Below the pieces are notes generated by a model. It searched no databases. It was given only the letters and a program-made list of their open reading frames with translations, and had not been told where the DNA came from. A stretch of DNA of 64,000 nt from Prostheceraeus crozeri (lineage: Eukaryota > Platyhelminthes > Polycladida > Euryleptidae): assembly GCA_907163375.1 (NCBI GenBank), contig CAJQUW010003611.1, positions 124,001 to 188,000 of the forward strand, written 5' to 3'. Within the stretch, counting starts at the first letter, position 1. Each line of letters opens with the position of its first letter. Positions 21,885-35,181 of the stretch are shown one piece after another. A program made the translations under genes and the position numbers.

Positions 21885-22820
21885 TAACCCACGCCCCACT
21901 GTGGTACTTTAACTAACGCGGCCCACTGGGGGTAGCGAATTTTGCCCACCCCCTGCTGATCTCCCAAACTATTACACCAATTTTGTCAAACCACACACTA
22001 ATCGAAGAGGCATTGAAAGGGGATTCAGAAAAACACCATTATTTTTATATTCTAGGTCATCCCTGGGCTGAGGTGAAAGTCAAAGGCAAAAACGCCAATT
22101 TTTAACAAATTTCCATTAGATTTCCATTTGAAATGGAAAATGACAACAAAAACCAATGAACCATACACTAATCGAAGGATCTGGTCAAGCAGGAGGCGAT
22201 ATAAAGATGATCATTAGCCGTTATGAGATTACATCATTGTCACTAGATGAGGTCAAAAGTTAAATAATTCAAACCTCAGTTCAACTCAAATAGCACTAAA
22301 GTCGCACATTTTAGTATTTAGTTTCTGCAGGTGAAGAAACAACCCAGTTCGATGATTTTTATCAAGACACTGAGGCATAAAGCAACATGATTATGAAGAA
22401 TTTCAATAATTGCTGATCAGATGCCGAACTAATAAGTACAAAAATAATAAGAAGAAAATGCATCTGAAATTTGAATTTCAAACATGCACACAAAATAAGC
22501 AGGTAGTTTCAAATTCAAAACTTTGCATTTATGAATGTCTTTATACTGATAGGAAGAATCCTTTATGTGATCTCAATTCAATTCATCAAGAATTGATACC
22601 GCAGTGTGCATTAGAAGTGAAAATACTGAAATCAGTCAAAATATTCCAAACACTTAAATTTTAAAATAGTTCTCACGCGAAAAGTTCAGTGACAAATTTA
22701 TTTTCCTTCGGAAAAAAGTTGCACAATACGCAGGAAATAACATATTAGAAATCTGGTGGTTCAATAAATTCGCCAGTGGGTGGGGCGAAAACGCCCGCCC
22801 ATCCAGTGTGGTGCGATGGC
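21885..22820. mobile_element. Candidate TIR element with GC-rich ends
   Basis: The left end (TTAACCCACGCCCCACTGTGG, with a second ACTGGGGGTAGCG unit) has an imperfect inverted match at 22,775-22,815 (CACCCACTGG and CCACACTGG on minus). The interior is AT-rich and noncoding. No target duplication resolved. Confidence 0.35.
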
Positions 22821-23785
22821 TAAGTTATCAAGATATTACAAACTGAAAATTCACAATGAATGATTATATACACGAGAGAGCGTGACTATACATGTATCTG
22901 ACTACGAACAGAACACGAAACAGGATGATGCTCGTGTTGCGAACATTAACTCCGAGTGGGAACCTGGTGCACGAAATTGCTTTAGAGGACAAATTGAGAA
23001 GGTTAACTTAATACTTGAATTTTTCTTGTACGGTATTGATCAACATCTAATATAAACGTAGGAAAGCTGCTGTGTTTGAAAACTTGCATGTAATATAAGC
23101 TAGACATCGAGCTGGTTAGTTACATTATTTATCTCTTGTACAAGCCTAGTTTGTATCATTTCTCATGGACTAAGATTTCATTGATTGATACTTTGTTTCT
23201 GTAGATGAATGGATTGCTATCATCATGCAAGTACTTAGTGCACCTATGCATCATCATGTTGTTGCTATTAAAAGTAAACAGATTTTCAGATCATGTTAGC
23301 GTCTGTGCATGCACCAATGGAGACAATGTTTCATGTTTTTTGAACTCTAAAAGGGCACAAGATCAAATATGTAAAATCGGACATTTTGATAGACATTAAC
23401 AATTTTATAGAGCTCTGCAGAACAGATTTCATTTCACATTATGACTGACCCACACTGAAAAAATATGTTTAAAGCATGATTTTTTCTGAAGTGATCATTG
23501 ATGTAACTTTTTCAATGCTTTACCAGTGGTTCTTAGCTTTTTTTGTCCAGATTCCTCCCTAAACGTTGAAAGTATGCTTAATTCATCCTTCTAAACTAGT
23601 AGGTTCCCATTCAAGTTTAAAAAAGAAGTCAAAGATAGTGACAACACATATTTTCAAGTACAGACTTAGGTAACTAATTAGGAAGCATGTAAATACGTGA
23701 TTTTAAGAAGTGTTATCAAGAAAGATTGCAACAAAACGCTACATGTAATGACCAAAGACGATGACTGAGGTCGCAACTCTTTGTC
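22821..23785. other. No gene seen
   Basis: AT-rich intron DNA; nothing supported. Confidence 0.5.
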
Positions 23786-23794
23786 TAGGAGGGG

Positions 23795-24210
23795 CGCCTA
23801 TGTGAGCTATGTAATGATTCAAAAGAAGAAACTTTATATCACTTTATGATTGAATGTTCTGCGCATAAGAAAATTCGACAAGAAATAGCACCAGTGTTAT
23901 GTTATTGCGCTAACATAACTGAGTTTCATGAATTAATGAATAATCTGATTCCAAAAAATATAAAAGCCATCGCTAAGTTTCTTCGGAAAGCAAACATCAT
24001 GCGCTTGATCTCCAAAGAAAAAACTAATTAACGTCCAAAAAGGGAGTAAAAGTTCATTCACCTCTCCTTCCTTAATAAAAATTGCTTCTTCGTTTTTGAC
24101 CGCACGTACCCCTTCTCTATCTTTTCCTATGAATGTGTGTCAATGTGTTCAATATGCTGCAATTAAATGTTCTCCAACTGTTTTCCAAAAGTTTTGGAAA
24201 TAAAAATTTA
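23795..24210 (+). mobile_element. LINE 3' fragment
   Basis: Translated from 23,795 it reads CELCNDSKEETLYHFMIECS, then IPKNIKAIAKFLRKANIMR and a stop at 24,031. The CxxC...H..xEC pattern followed by AKFL is the C-terminal zinc-knuckle tail of many CR1/Jockey-type ORF2 proteins. The 3' UTR runs to about 24,210. Severely 5'-truncated. Confidence 0.65.
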
Positions 24211-24855
24211 TTGACGTATTGACTTATTAATTATAATTACAAATTTGACATTAAATTGACATATAATTATAATGTTGCGATGTTTTTAAGAATGATGTTA
24301 CGATTTTTTGAGATGCGATATTTTTTATTTACGTTATTTTGACATACGAAATTTTCATATGCGCTGTTTTTATGTCACGATGTTTTCAATGAAAGCCAAT
24401 TAGAATACTTCACACATATAGGATACATCATTATGATACTTCACGAAAATATCGCGAATTTCAAAAAGTGATTGATCTATTTTTTCACCTCGGTCTTCCC
24501 AAGTTAGAAAACAACATCAGCAATGCGACACTAATGTTAACAGACTTGAGTCGATAAACCATTGATTCATTCAAGTGTCCAACACTATTTGAAGTCTTTA
24601 ACAAACATTCACGATCCCGCAATTTTGCGAAGGAAATTCTCAAGTGTTTTTATGATCACAGCTTCTCAAATTGAAAAAGCCAGCACCTGTCGATGTCATA
24701 CCAACAACTGCTTCAGAGTTATCGATAAAGTATTACATAACGCCTTACGGATATCTGCACTGGCGCCACATTTGTTCAAAAACTACCATCTTTTAATGCA
24801 CAATTTGTCCCATATTATTCTTTATGCTGGCAATGCCATGTAGCTCCTTATACAT
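24211..24855. other. AT-rich spacer with degenerate CGATGTTTTT words
   Basis: Between 24,275 and 24,400, short units such as TTGCGATGTTTTTA, TTACGATTTTTTG and TGCGATATTTTTT recur irregularly. Confidence 0.45.
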
Positions 24856-25096
24856 CATAGAAATAAATTGTTTATCTGAAGTTGGCTAGAATGGAAATTG
24901 ACTCAAGGTCGCAGCACATCCTTGAGTAAGTTGAGGCATGGATGATCAAAAAAAGCTTAGAATTTCACATGTGACTGATTCTATCCCAATGATTCAGCCG
25001 CTGACAAGTGTATCTAATTGAGAATGCGTGCGATTTTTGCGCCACTTTTGAGGCTTTACTTCCATTCTAGAGGTTTCATTGTTGTCAATTTCTATG
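24856..25096. mobile_element. MITE family M1 copy 2, 8-bp target duplication
   Basis: Same ends and body as copy 1 (CATAGAAATAAATTG to CAATTTCTATG). Flanks TTATACAT and TCATACAT (7 of 8 match). It preserves the empty-site sequence GGCTAGAATGG that is split in copy 3. Confidence 0.9.
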
Positions 25097-26325
25097 TCAT
25101 ACATTTCCTATGCAAGAAGCTCACGACTAAACTGGGTATACTGTTAAATTGCCTTTTGAGGTTTACACTGCTTTTTCATTAACAACCTATGATGTGATAC
25201 AGACCGAACCAGCTAGTCAGTAAAGGCAGTATACACATGTACCTCAAAAGTTAGTTATGACGATGTTATTAAACGACACTAGACAACGTAATAGCTGATG
25301 TTGCCAAATTTGGAATCCACTATCTGGAAGAGTTGATGTCAAGCAGCATCATCAACAGTTTGAGTTGATGAAATCTACAACGCAACGGACATCGACAATG
25401 TAGGTGAATAACCTAAAATACATTTTCAACAAAAATTCCGGTAATTTTGTCAAAATACGTAATTATTCATAAAAATTGCTAAACACGATTCTATCTTTAT
25501 TATTTCCTTTACGACAAAATGTTGCCACTATAACACACTTATTCACATTGTGACGCGATTGTGACATCAAAAAAATTCAGTGTTATTTGAACTTTATCAG
25601 ATGCAATAATGAGTGCTTTATTATCGTTCACGATTTTTCTGGCCATCTTGACGGATAGAAGGCAAATACCAGTTAGAAATAAATTGAGAAAATCGTCTCT
25701 AGTATTACATGTATAATGAGTATTTATCACTTATCACAATCTGCATCATGCCGCGAAAATGAGGAAGCTCTTGAGTTACTTAGCACTACATTTTCGCTTC
25801 CTCAATAGACTATGAAATAATCACAAATGAATTGATTCAGACGCAATTGTTCAGCACACATTGTTCCACAACTTCTACACGTAGCTTACGTGGAGTTAGA
25901 GGACGCGCAGGCATACCCTCTAACCCATAGAGATGCATTCACATGCATGTAGGTTACTCTAGAGCGGACATGATCCTATCCCAGCCATAGAACGCAATGG
26001 TAGCAAGCGATAGAAATTGACAGAGAATCGTCTCTCTTTGATTTGTGTGTTACATAAAGATTACAGATTTAAATAACAGATAATTAAGAAGATTCGGCTA
26101 TGAACCTGCGTATGCATGTATTCCGATATATTCTTCATTTCTAGTGTATTAATTACGAGCCGAGTAGGTCTAGATGAGCGGATCGGACCTGTGTGTTAGT
26201 ATCATGCTAGTAACAACTTCTGATCGGTTATGCATTCGAGAATGCTGCTTTAGGTAACTGGAATTCAATCAAAATGTTGAATTTGTCGATATTAGGAAGT
26301 TTGCTACATATGAATGTGCATAGTA
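25097..26325. other. No gene seen
   Basis: AT-rich intron DNA; nothing supported. Confidence 0.5.
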
Positions 26326-26329
26326 TGAA

Positions 26330-26525
26330 GACATGGGATCATGGCCTGAAGACATTCCACGCCAAAAACTATGAATTAAGAATAAATACTTTCTTTTGAT
26401 ATGAGAAAACACAGAGAAATATCAATTTCACCGAAAACTTTAATACGCTTTCCTGTGGATATACATTGTGTTCATAGGGTGTACATCGTTCTGTGAAGGT
26501 TTCATTTTCGGCCTCGTTCCCTGCG
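26330..26525 (+). mobile_element. Partial copy of the TAGTCCGG foldback family
   Basis: Shares GGGTGTACAT, TCTGTGAA and TTTCATTTTCGGCCTCGTTC with the ends of the elements at 35.4-36.8 kb and, more distantly, 38.3-39.1 kb. The terminal bases and the left end are absent. Confidence 0.55.
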
Positions 26526-27739
26526 GTCCTATCTTACCGAAAAGAGACTTGTTCCATGAGACAGTCTCATTTGACACAGAAATGAACTTTTTCGTTAGAA
26601 TGCAATATTTTGTTTTCTCTCTTCATTTCAAATTTCAATAAGTAAGCTTGCAATTAATACAGTCAATTTTTAGGTCAAAAGTTTTAGTCCATTTATTTTC
26701 GAATCGAATACATTTCAGGATTCGTTTATGGATTAATAACCATTCATTCATTCATGAGAATGTAATAATTCTGACAAATCAAGAAGTTATAAAACAGATA
26801 GAGATCTGCAGTATTGACGCTTTCAATTTGCTATTTGAAGAGCTTGTTGAACTGCCTTAGGCGCTATCTTATGTTTCAGCGCAAGGTCTTATAGACTAAG
26901 TACGTGGATCTAAATCGATGATTTCTTCAAGAAATGATTGAAAATATGGTCGATGATTCTAGAAACAATTAGGCCAACTGAAATGAAATCAATGCAAAAT
27001 GGAATTCAAAAAAGTGGATTTCAAATTCAATTTGAAATTGAATTGCATTTCCTCGACGACACTCTCAAGCAATGCATCAGCAAAGCAATAAACGAATTCA
27101 TTAATTAATTGCGTACAGAATAAAATGTGACAATTGGGATTGCTTGTCTTTTTGTTGCAAAATCACTGCACAGACATCTAATTAATAAAAATAGAGACAG
27201 CAATTATCTTCTTGCGCACGGTTCGGATATCTTAAGCATGATCGTCTAACATGATCAATGCAAGCATAATAATAACAGATAAGTCTACAATTGAAATCAA
27301 CACAGGAGAGATAAACTGTCCTAAAATGCATGCATTTGAAATGTGACACAATTAGCTAGCATTTACTCTTATACGAACAACCTTAAAATTCATAAAAGAA
27401 TATTTCCTTTAAAAGCAGGCAGTTCTTGTCTATAATTCACGGAAAATAAGGATTTTCCTCGTTTGCAAGTAGTAAATTGCAATGTGAACATCGCCTTACG
27501 AGGTGATAGCCTCCTTGGGGAAATTACAGAGATGCGCTGTCAGATCTTATTACCATTTATCTGGGAGTGCGATCGCCTCTTACTGCAAAAGCTTAAAAGC
27601 TTGAAATTTTATCATTTGGATCTGGAGAGAGTAAAACTTCATAGCTGCTCATTTCATTGATAACTGCATCCATCTCTTATTGCTCATTGGACGATAAATG
27701 AACCTCATCGTGCAACAAATATTATTAAAGAATTTATCA
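26526..27739. other. No gene seen
   Basis: AT-rich intron DNA; nothing supported. Confidence 0.5.
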
Positions 27740-28640
27740 CAACATGACTGTTAAAATCTTCTATCGCACTGTGGTTGTATGCCATGTATTCGTTGTATGC
27801 AAGTTTATTTCAGGACATAGAAGTAGAGCAGGTAATGGTTAATGCACGACAGCGTCGAGACCGCGAAGCAGTCAAGACGAGTAAGCTAACTTAATGCTAC
27901 AGTCCACTGTGCATTATGACGCCACGCTGCACTCTTCGCACTTCAGTTGAATCTATAGCAATAGACATTGGGAACAATTGATGAGTACCTGTCCACGGCA
28001 AAGGATTAGATTCATTTGCGCGCGCTTCGGTTTCCTAGAAAGGAAGGGTTATATGTAACCTTCATATAAAAATGGCACATCACAGAATTAGACAACTTGC
28101 TCCTTCTCGAATGGATATTGGATAATTCGAGTATCGCTTGCTCTAGGAAATGGCAAACAATAAGCTGTCAGCAGAGGACACCATAGCCAGTGAGAGATAC
28201 GTGCTGTGATATCACTTCGCACACACCAAAACACACATCCCTGTCTGGCTAACATTCGATTCAGTGTATGCACTATGCAGTAAGGAATGGTGAGAAGACG
28301 ATAGTGAAATCATCAAGTAAACTAATTTTCGTACGCCTGCTACTTTTTTAAATAATGATCGGAAGGGCTAATATTATGAGAAAACTTGTGCGCATTGATC
28401 TGAATTCTTCGAATCTGAAGGAATTTTGGCAATCTAAGCACTTTGCTGGAACTCATATTAATCCGCAAGCGACACACGACTTTTTTTCCTATCTCTGTAA
28501 GGTATTAGAAATTCCTTTTTGACCACTTAATAGGTTCCTCGATGTGCCGTCCAATTCGAATTAATCACACTTCTAGCAAACCGAAGCAAATAAACAAAAT
28601 ATTTAATTCTGTGGTACACGGTATTGAAGACGCGAAGGAA
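27740..28640 (+). repeat. Unrecognised protein-like dispersed repeat, copy B
   Basis: Two conserved blocks in one orientation. At 27,745-27,830 the translation resembles KIFYRTVVVCHVFVVCK (compare KISYRTVVAYHVFAVCK at 28.85 kb on minus). At 28,350-28,600 it reads DLNSSNLKEFWQSKHF, then NPQATHDFFSYLC, matching copy C. The intervening 450 bases are not shared with the other copies. Confidence 0.6.
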
Positions 28641-28719
28641 TCATGTGCATTTGCATAACCACTAAACAACCTACTGTAAAACTTTTCTGGACAATAGCAC
28701 TAGATAAATGCCATTGATA

Positions 28720-29915
28720 TTAATTCGATTCAATTCGATGTGCTGAGTAGCCGATCACAGAAATCTCAAAGTGAATGCTATCTAATCGCTGTTCATCAAA
28801 ATGTATTTGTTCTATTTCTATGTCCTGAAATAAACGTTTGCATACAGCGAATACATGATATGCAACCACAGTGCGATAAGAGATTTTAACAACCATGTAG
28901 CGATAAATCATTTGATAAATGTAGACATAGTAATGCGTCATATGAATGTCCTGCAATAATTTTTATCAAATATGCTCTCCTTCCATGCGAAATTTTGGCC
29001 GTATAATGGTCATGTAGCATTAGTTGTTATTTACAATGGTTAAGTCTCGAGTTATTCTGAAACACTTGCAGATATTCTAATAAACAACTCTGTGATAGCG
29101 CGAAGATAGCGCTCACTTCCATTATGTCTATAATGGAACATTTGGCAAACCATAGCAAACCAGGCATCGACATCAATGGTACACTGTATTTATATGCCGC
29201 TATTGTTCAAAAAGCTCTACTATAAAAACCAGCCTGGTCCATGTAGCGTCATTTCATGAAGGAATGCGCTATGAAGACGCTAACTTAGTGCTCTATCGGG
29301 TAATTCTGTTTCATTTTGAGCAACAGTATTGATAAGATGAATAGATTGAGACGTTCTCTGTACTTAATTTTCTAAAATGGCTAATTCACAGAATTACACT
29401 GTTTAAGCGCATCACTTTGCTAGAAGGCAAAATGATTCAAAATGATGGTACATTCAGGAACTTACTAAGTGGGCAAAAAGAAATGTCTAATACTCTGCAG
29501 AGATAGGAAAATTAGTCGTGTGTCGCTTGCGGATTGCTGTGAATTCTTTCAAAATGCTCCGATCGCCACGACTCCTTCAGATTCGAAGAATTCAGATCAT
29601 TACGCAAAAGTTTTCTCAATAATGTTGGGCCCTCCGATCGTTTTAAAAAAAAGGTAGCTGGCGCATGAAAAAAACGTTCACAAACTTCTCTGTAGAACTT
29701 GACATCGTCTGTGTCTCTTTCCTGTGTAAGGCGGTTGATAACAGTCACTGAAAGTTCGCACAATTTGGCGTACTCAATGTTGAACTGGCTGTTCACTGCT
29801 CGATTGTTGTGGTATTATGTCAGCAGATTGTGCCATTGCGTTAACGTTACATGCTCCAATGTTTCCTTTCTAGCCAAACAGAAGAAGAGGTGACCTGTCT
29901 AATGCTGTGGATTAA
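28720..29915 (-). repeat. Unrecognised protein-like dispersed repeat, copy C
   Basis: Minus strand. 29,796-29,512 is open for 94 aa with SQFNIEYAKLCELSVTVINR, RDTDDVKFYREVCERFF and DLNSSNLKESWRSEHF. 28,956-28,720 is open for 78 aa with RTVVAYHVFAVCKRLFQDIE and EQIHFDEQRLDS. Blocks match copies A and B but in a different order, so rearrangement or separate exon-like parts are possible. Product unknown; could be a decayed transposase or a host gene family relic. Confidence 0.6.
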
Positions 29916-30139
29916 TTGGAATGTCAATATATGACAACGTGCTGAAGGAAACTCCGCGATGTCAAGCAATAAAACTGCACAGTTATCGCAATCAAGGCTT
30001 CGTCTCGAACTTCAGTCTCGGCTTAACTAGAGTGCGATAACTATCACTAATTCGTCAAAACTCATTTTGCCATTATCATGAATCTGGATATCTGAAGTCT
30101 GCCAATAAGCAAATATGAAAGCATCATTCTTTAATATCA

Positions 30140-30257
30140 GGGACGACCGCACATAAACAGTGTTAGATAGTGAGTTGTTAGTGACAACCAAATTTCAATG
30201 GTTGAGGGATGCTGTTGGAGATTTGTTGGCCTGACAGTGTTTCTGTGCGGTCGCCCC
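30140..30257. mobile_element. Small TIR element, 118 bp
   Basis: Ends GGGACGACCGCACATAAACA and, inverted, GGGGCGACCGCACAGAAACA. About 27 bases pair with few mismatches. Target duplication not resolved. Confidence 0.6.
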
Positions 30258-31904
30258 AGATTAATTTATGGTCAGAAGCATTTTTGCAATAGCCCCATAC
30301 ACGCTTTAGATCTTAGTCACACTTAAGGCAAAGCAAAGCAAACACGAGCGTCACGAGCAAACATGTGTCCACAAGCTATCAAAGGTTCTGGTTTGCTTTG
30401 CTCGTTGTGTGGCAGTCTATACAACTGCTGTAATGATGACTTTATATTTTCTGCAAAACGATTTGCTCGGGAACGCTTGGAAATGTAATGCGGCTGAGGC
30501 CTAACACTTTGTAATTAAAGTTTACACCACGAGCGATTACGTGAGCGTGAAGCGGGAGTTTAATCGAGAGTGTTGTAACCGAACTGTCTCCAGTTTTCTG
30601 CCTAAATTACTTCATTTCCTTGATGCATGAGTTGTATGAATCATAGAAATTGGACCGCGTGACCAATGACTTCTGAAAGCGTTTTTAAACTGTCGACAGG
30701 CAGAATTTCATTGTCGATTTGTCATAGACTCATAGCGCTCAATTTTTACTAAAGATTGCTGCATTTAGGCAGAAGTCCTTAGGTAGGAAACTTTCTTGTC
30801 AACTTACCCGAATGTTCTCTATCTCTCTGTAGTGTTTTCTACGCAGATAGCTTCATGATTAACTTCCAACGAATGTTGTTATGTAGGAGAGAATAGATTT
30901 CGGAGAATAGATTTTTATGACACAGAATGATAAACTAGAGTAGGTCTTTAAATTTTTTTCTTTAAACATCGCAATCCGAAAGTTTTTCTGTTTAGATTTC
31001 AGCACTTCAGACGAGTCTTCTAACCTCTGAAATGTTCATCTTCCCGCTAAGTATCACGGAACAAAGTCAAAAGACCTCAATGTTTGAAACTCATTCATTT
31101 TTAGATTTATCTGTCAAGGTAGTTTTAGAAATTACATAGAAATCGGTTCACTTTGGTGCATCACACTTACAAAGAATTCATACTTGTCAGTCTCACAACT
31201 GTGAGTGCAAGTGAATCAGAAAACGCCGGGCTGTGACCAACAACTGGACGCTACTGTGTGACAAACTTCTTTGCAAGTCGGCATCATCAAATGATGAAGT
31301 GCTCTACTACGTAAATTGATTTATTTTTCGGCCGATATCATGGCAAGTGACCCATAAGGATACTGTAAGCTGATGTCTTTACTCAGGCACGTGAGCCTAA
31401 AATACAAATCACCATTGCGGACAATAACAAAGAATAATACAGTACAATGAAGGGACCTGTTTCGACTGTTTCAACGCTGAGAAATCCTGACGGTCGAAAT
31501 ATGGTTGGTGTACAAAAAACTGTATTTTAAACGACTTCAATTAATATAGAAGGAACCACGCGTCTCCCCTTGATTGGGCGCTTTACACCTCAAAATATTG
31601 TTTAACTCCACAAGGATAGCTCAAAATTGCATAAAGTGTTCAATATATACTCGGCGTATGAACTTTCTGCTGTACTGATGCTGCTCAGTTGTTCTTTGGT
31701 TCAAAAACTATCAGTTTTAGTCTTTGAATCTCCAATTTTGCTTTTATTAGGCATTTTGACATTTTAGCAAATTTTGGCTGTGTATCTCCCAATTTCTCAT
31801 CATGGTGTCGATTGATATTCCAGAGATTAAAGACTTACTGTCCGCCAATGACGAAGTAAGGTCTCAAATGTAAAACATTTCTGCCACTTCCACAAAATAT
31901 TCAA
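30258..31904. other. No gene seen
   Basis: AT-rich intron DNA. Short inverted words (GGCAAAGCAAAGCAAAC and GGTTTGCTTTGCTCG) occur at 30,330-30,405. Confidence 0.45.
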
Positions 31905-32414
31905 TTAGCAGTATTCATGTACAGGAACATCCCAATATGTCTGAAACGAAGGTTGTTTGATACGGTCATACTGCTATCAATGACGTATGGTGCAGAAACG
32001 TGGACACTAACAAAGCGACAAGAATGGAAACTGGCTGTGGCACAAAGAAGTATGGAAAAAGCAATATTAAACATTACGAGGATGGACAAAATACGGAACG
32101 AGAACATCAGAGAAAAGACGAGAATCATTGACATAACGAGTAAAATCAGAACGATGAAGGGACACTGGGCAGAAAACCTAGCCAGAATGAACAACAACAA
32201 CAAATGGGTCAAGAAAGTAGCGGAATGGATGCCACTAGAAAGACCAAGGCGAAGAGGAAGGCCAAGGAGAAGATGGAGACACGATATTGAGGAAAAGATC
32301 GGAATCAACTGGATTCAGAAAGCGCAAGATCGAAGAAGCTGGAGGAGGGAGTGGAGACCATCTGCCTGCGGTGGCACGAAAGGCTGATGATGATGATGAT
32401 GATGATGATGATGC
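31905..32414 (+). mobile_element. RTE/BovB-like LINE, 5'-truncated, (ATG)n tail
   Basis: 31,917-32,387 encodes an unbroken C-terminal reverse transcriptase part: MTYGAETWTLTKRQEWKLAV, RDKIR-like helices (MDKIRNENIREKTR), GHWAENLARM, then RPRRRGRPRRRW and AQDRRSWRREW. This layout is typical of the craniofacial-protein-2-like RTE elements. A (GATGAT)n microsatellite at 32,387-32,413 is the 3' tail. Lack of breaks in the coding stretch suggests a recent insertion. Confidence 0.85.
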
Positions 32415-33207
32415 AACATTTGAATTTTGAAGACTATTCGATGATACACTGATATTGACAATTGACACCCTTCCTTGCAACTTTTGATAGAAATGCTTTC
32501 AAAAAGTGTCGAAATTTAGACCCTTGTTAGAGTACTGTTCAAAGTAAGTAATAAATTTCATCTTCCAGTGGGCCGAATCCTTAATGTTTGAGAAAAGCCT
32601 AGGAATACGCTAAAAGTAAAAGTCTAGGACCACAGTAAAAATGTGACAGGATCCGCCTTTTACACCTAAGCTATACATATAGCAAAAACGACGAAAACTA
32701 CCATTAGTAGTCACAGAATATATTCGTTAATGTCAGCTATCTTATGCGACGAAAGAATAAAATGATTGATGACGTTACTGTTAAAGTGACGAAATAACAG
32801 AAAAGCAGCAATTACTTTTGTGTGGTCTTTTCTGTTCAGTCTATAAATAAGCACTAATAATAAGTATAATAAGAAGTAAAATTAATGCATATATGCATGT
32901 ACATACGTGACACGGAATAAGTAGCGAACAGTTGGTAGTTGCTTCACATAAACAACACATAAAATATTGCAATAGCAATGTAGCATGTCATATCTAACAT
33001 TGCATAGTTTTCTAGTATTTCAAGCTGAGATTATATCAGAAGCCATTGCTTTTCCAGAGAACTTATGCTGTAAGCAAGCATACAAAATATTTGAATGCTG
33101 CTAATTGTGTATGACATTTATTTATCTACCACGACCTTTCGACCGGATCAACCACACCTTTATCATGTGAAAATTTAAATGCGAAGCATGATAAAAATCC
33201 TTGCGTT
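32415..33207. other. No gene seen
   Basis: AT-rich intron DNA; nothing supported. Confidence 0.5.
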
Positions 33208-33523
33208 TCTCTCTCTCCTTCTCTCTCCCTCTCTCTCCCTCTTTCTGTCGCTCTCTCTCTCCCTCTCTCTCCCTCATACGAAGGTGCTGACGAAGTATAA
33301 AATCGAAAGTTCCACCTACCCTGGTTCGTTTTGAACAAATTCAGCGCGAGCGACAAGGCGGGGCCTCCTCGTCTCCCTCTCTCCCTCCCTCTCTCTGTCG
33401 CTCTCTCACCCTCTCTCTCCCTCTCCCTCCCTCCCTCTCCCTCTCCCTCCCTCCCTCTCCCTCCCTCTCCCTCCCTCTCCCTCCCTCTCCCTCCCCCTCC
33501 CTCCCTCTCTCTCCCTCTCCCTC
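33208..33523 (+). repeat. (CTCTCC/CCCT)n pyrimidine microsatellite in two tracts
   Basis: Tracts at 33,208-33,275 and 33,362-33,523, split by about 85 bases of ordinary sequence. Almost pure pyrimidine on plus; it produces long false open frames on both strands. Confidence 0.95.
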
Positions 33524-34552
33524 AAAACAATGTCACCCTCCGGCCTCAATATCTCCATGCCAGACAATTCAAAAATCACGAACCTGATCCTTCCTTTTTC
33601 TGACTGCAGTACCGGCCTGGTTAGTGTGATCAGACGCCTATTAGGAGAGACAGCATTTCGCACGTCATACACCAGGGCACGTAATTTGCGTGACTTATTT
33701 TCCAAGTAATTTGAGCTGTTTCCTTCTCCACAATGTCTTCAATTTTCTCTGCTATCCTTCCACTTACTTCCTAGACTCGCCTTCGCCTCTCTCTCTCTCA
33801 TTTTTATTTTATTCGGAGTTCTATTACCATATAATCCGCCAGTGCAGCAATACTCGAGAGCCGCTTTCCGATAGGATTTAAACAGAGAAGGAACATGTAA
33901 TGTCCTTAAACATCGAAGAGCATGCTGTAACCAGATGAAATTGCAAGTACATATAGTTCAAATCATTATAACAAATCAATGAACAAATATATTGAAATCA
34001 GGAGCAAACGCAACAATTTAATACAAGTACAACACCGCTAGGTACAATTATTTTTACATTATCAATTCAGTAGAAATCCTTTAAGGCAAATACGCTCTTC
34101 TGAAGTGCATCGTTATCTTCACACAGACAAATAATCGAGTTACTTGCAGTTTTAAAAGGAAGTACAGTCATTTCGACTGTTGTGAACGTGAAAGAACCTT
34201 CAGAGATCCGGTGTTTTGCGCATTAAAAAACCACAGAATTTCGCTGTGTGTAACATCAGCCGCAGTGTACTGCTGACAATTATATAATCCAATGTTAGCT
34301 GGTCGACAAGGATAGGAACAAAATGACTCCCTCTGGATAGAATAATATCGATATACGACGTCCGGTTTCAGCAAAAGTAGTAAATCGTCAAACGCAGTAC
34401 TGTCAAAATGTGAGTGTCTATCAATAGATTATCCCAGGTCAATCAGTCTGCCACTAAATTATCTTCTTTTCTAATGCAACCCCGACGACAATCACAAGTG
34501 AGTCTCTGATTATCAAGATCGCTAAAGATAAGATCCTCTTACATAAAATAAG
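33524..34552. other. No gene seen
   Basis: AT-rich intron DNA; nothing supported. Confidence 0.5.
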
Positions 34553-35181
34553 GGTACTTATGGGTTATCTACCCCCCACGTTTTCAAATTTCTCTAAATT
34601 CAGTAAAATTGAATCAATCTTCACAAAACTTTAAGACCACGTTAGTGAGGATATTTTCTACCTACATGCCAAAATTTGTGCAAATCGGACACATACTTTT
34701 TGAATCAGGAGCGATAGCTTGAAATGCAGCGATGTTGGCCGCTTGATCTGACTTCTTCCGACCTCATAGTCTGAACAGAATGCAGTTAATGTCAACAAAG
34801 TCATTTCCCGACAACTCGTGAAGTGATGATGACCAGGGCATATCCCGTACACAAACATGTGCAACTTAAGAAAGGCGTGGCAAGGTAGTGGTCGTGGGAA
34901 GATTTCAAATAGCAGTGGATGAGACGAAGAGGGAGAGAGAACAATGCACACATGAGTAGCAATAACGCGTCGAACAGATGATGTCAGATCAAGCTGTAGA
35001 CTTCGCTACACTTCATGTGATCGTCTCTCATGCAAAAAGTACTTGTCTGATCGGCATAAAATTTTGCATGTGAGTGGAAAATTTGCTTAAGTACGTTAAC
35101 CTGAAGTTTGGTGACGATTGATTCATTTTCACGGATTTTAGACAAATTTGAAAACGTGGGGGGAGATAACCCATAAGTACC
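34553..35181. mobile_element. MITE family M2, long TIRs, perfect 8-bp duplication
   Basis: TIRs begin GGTACTTATGGGTTATCT and extend about 90 bases with good pairing. Both flanks are exactly AAAATAAG (34,545-34,552 and 35,182-35,189). The interior is noncoding. The GG start and 8-bp duplication fit hAT-, P- or Merlin-type mobilisers; I cannot choose. Confidence 0.9.

Noticed and set aside
33126-33705. Long Ser/Pro/Leu and Arg/Glu open frames
   Set aside because: Produced by the pyrimidine microsatellite on both strands.
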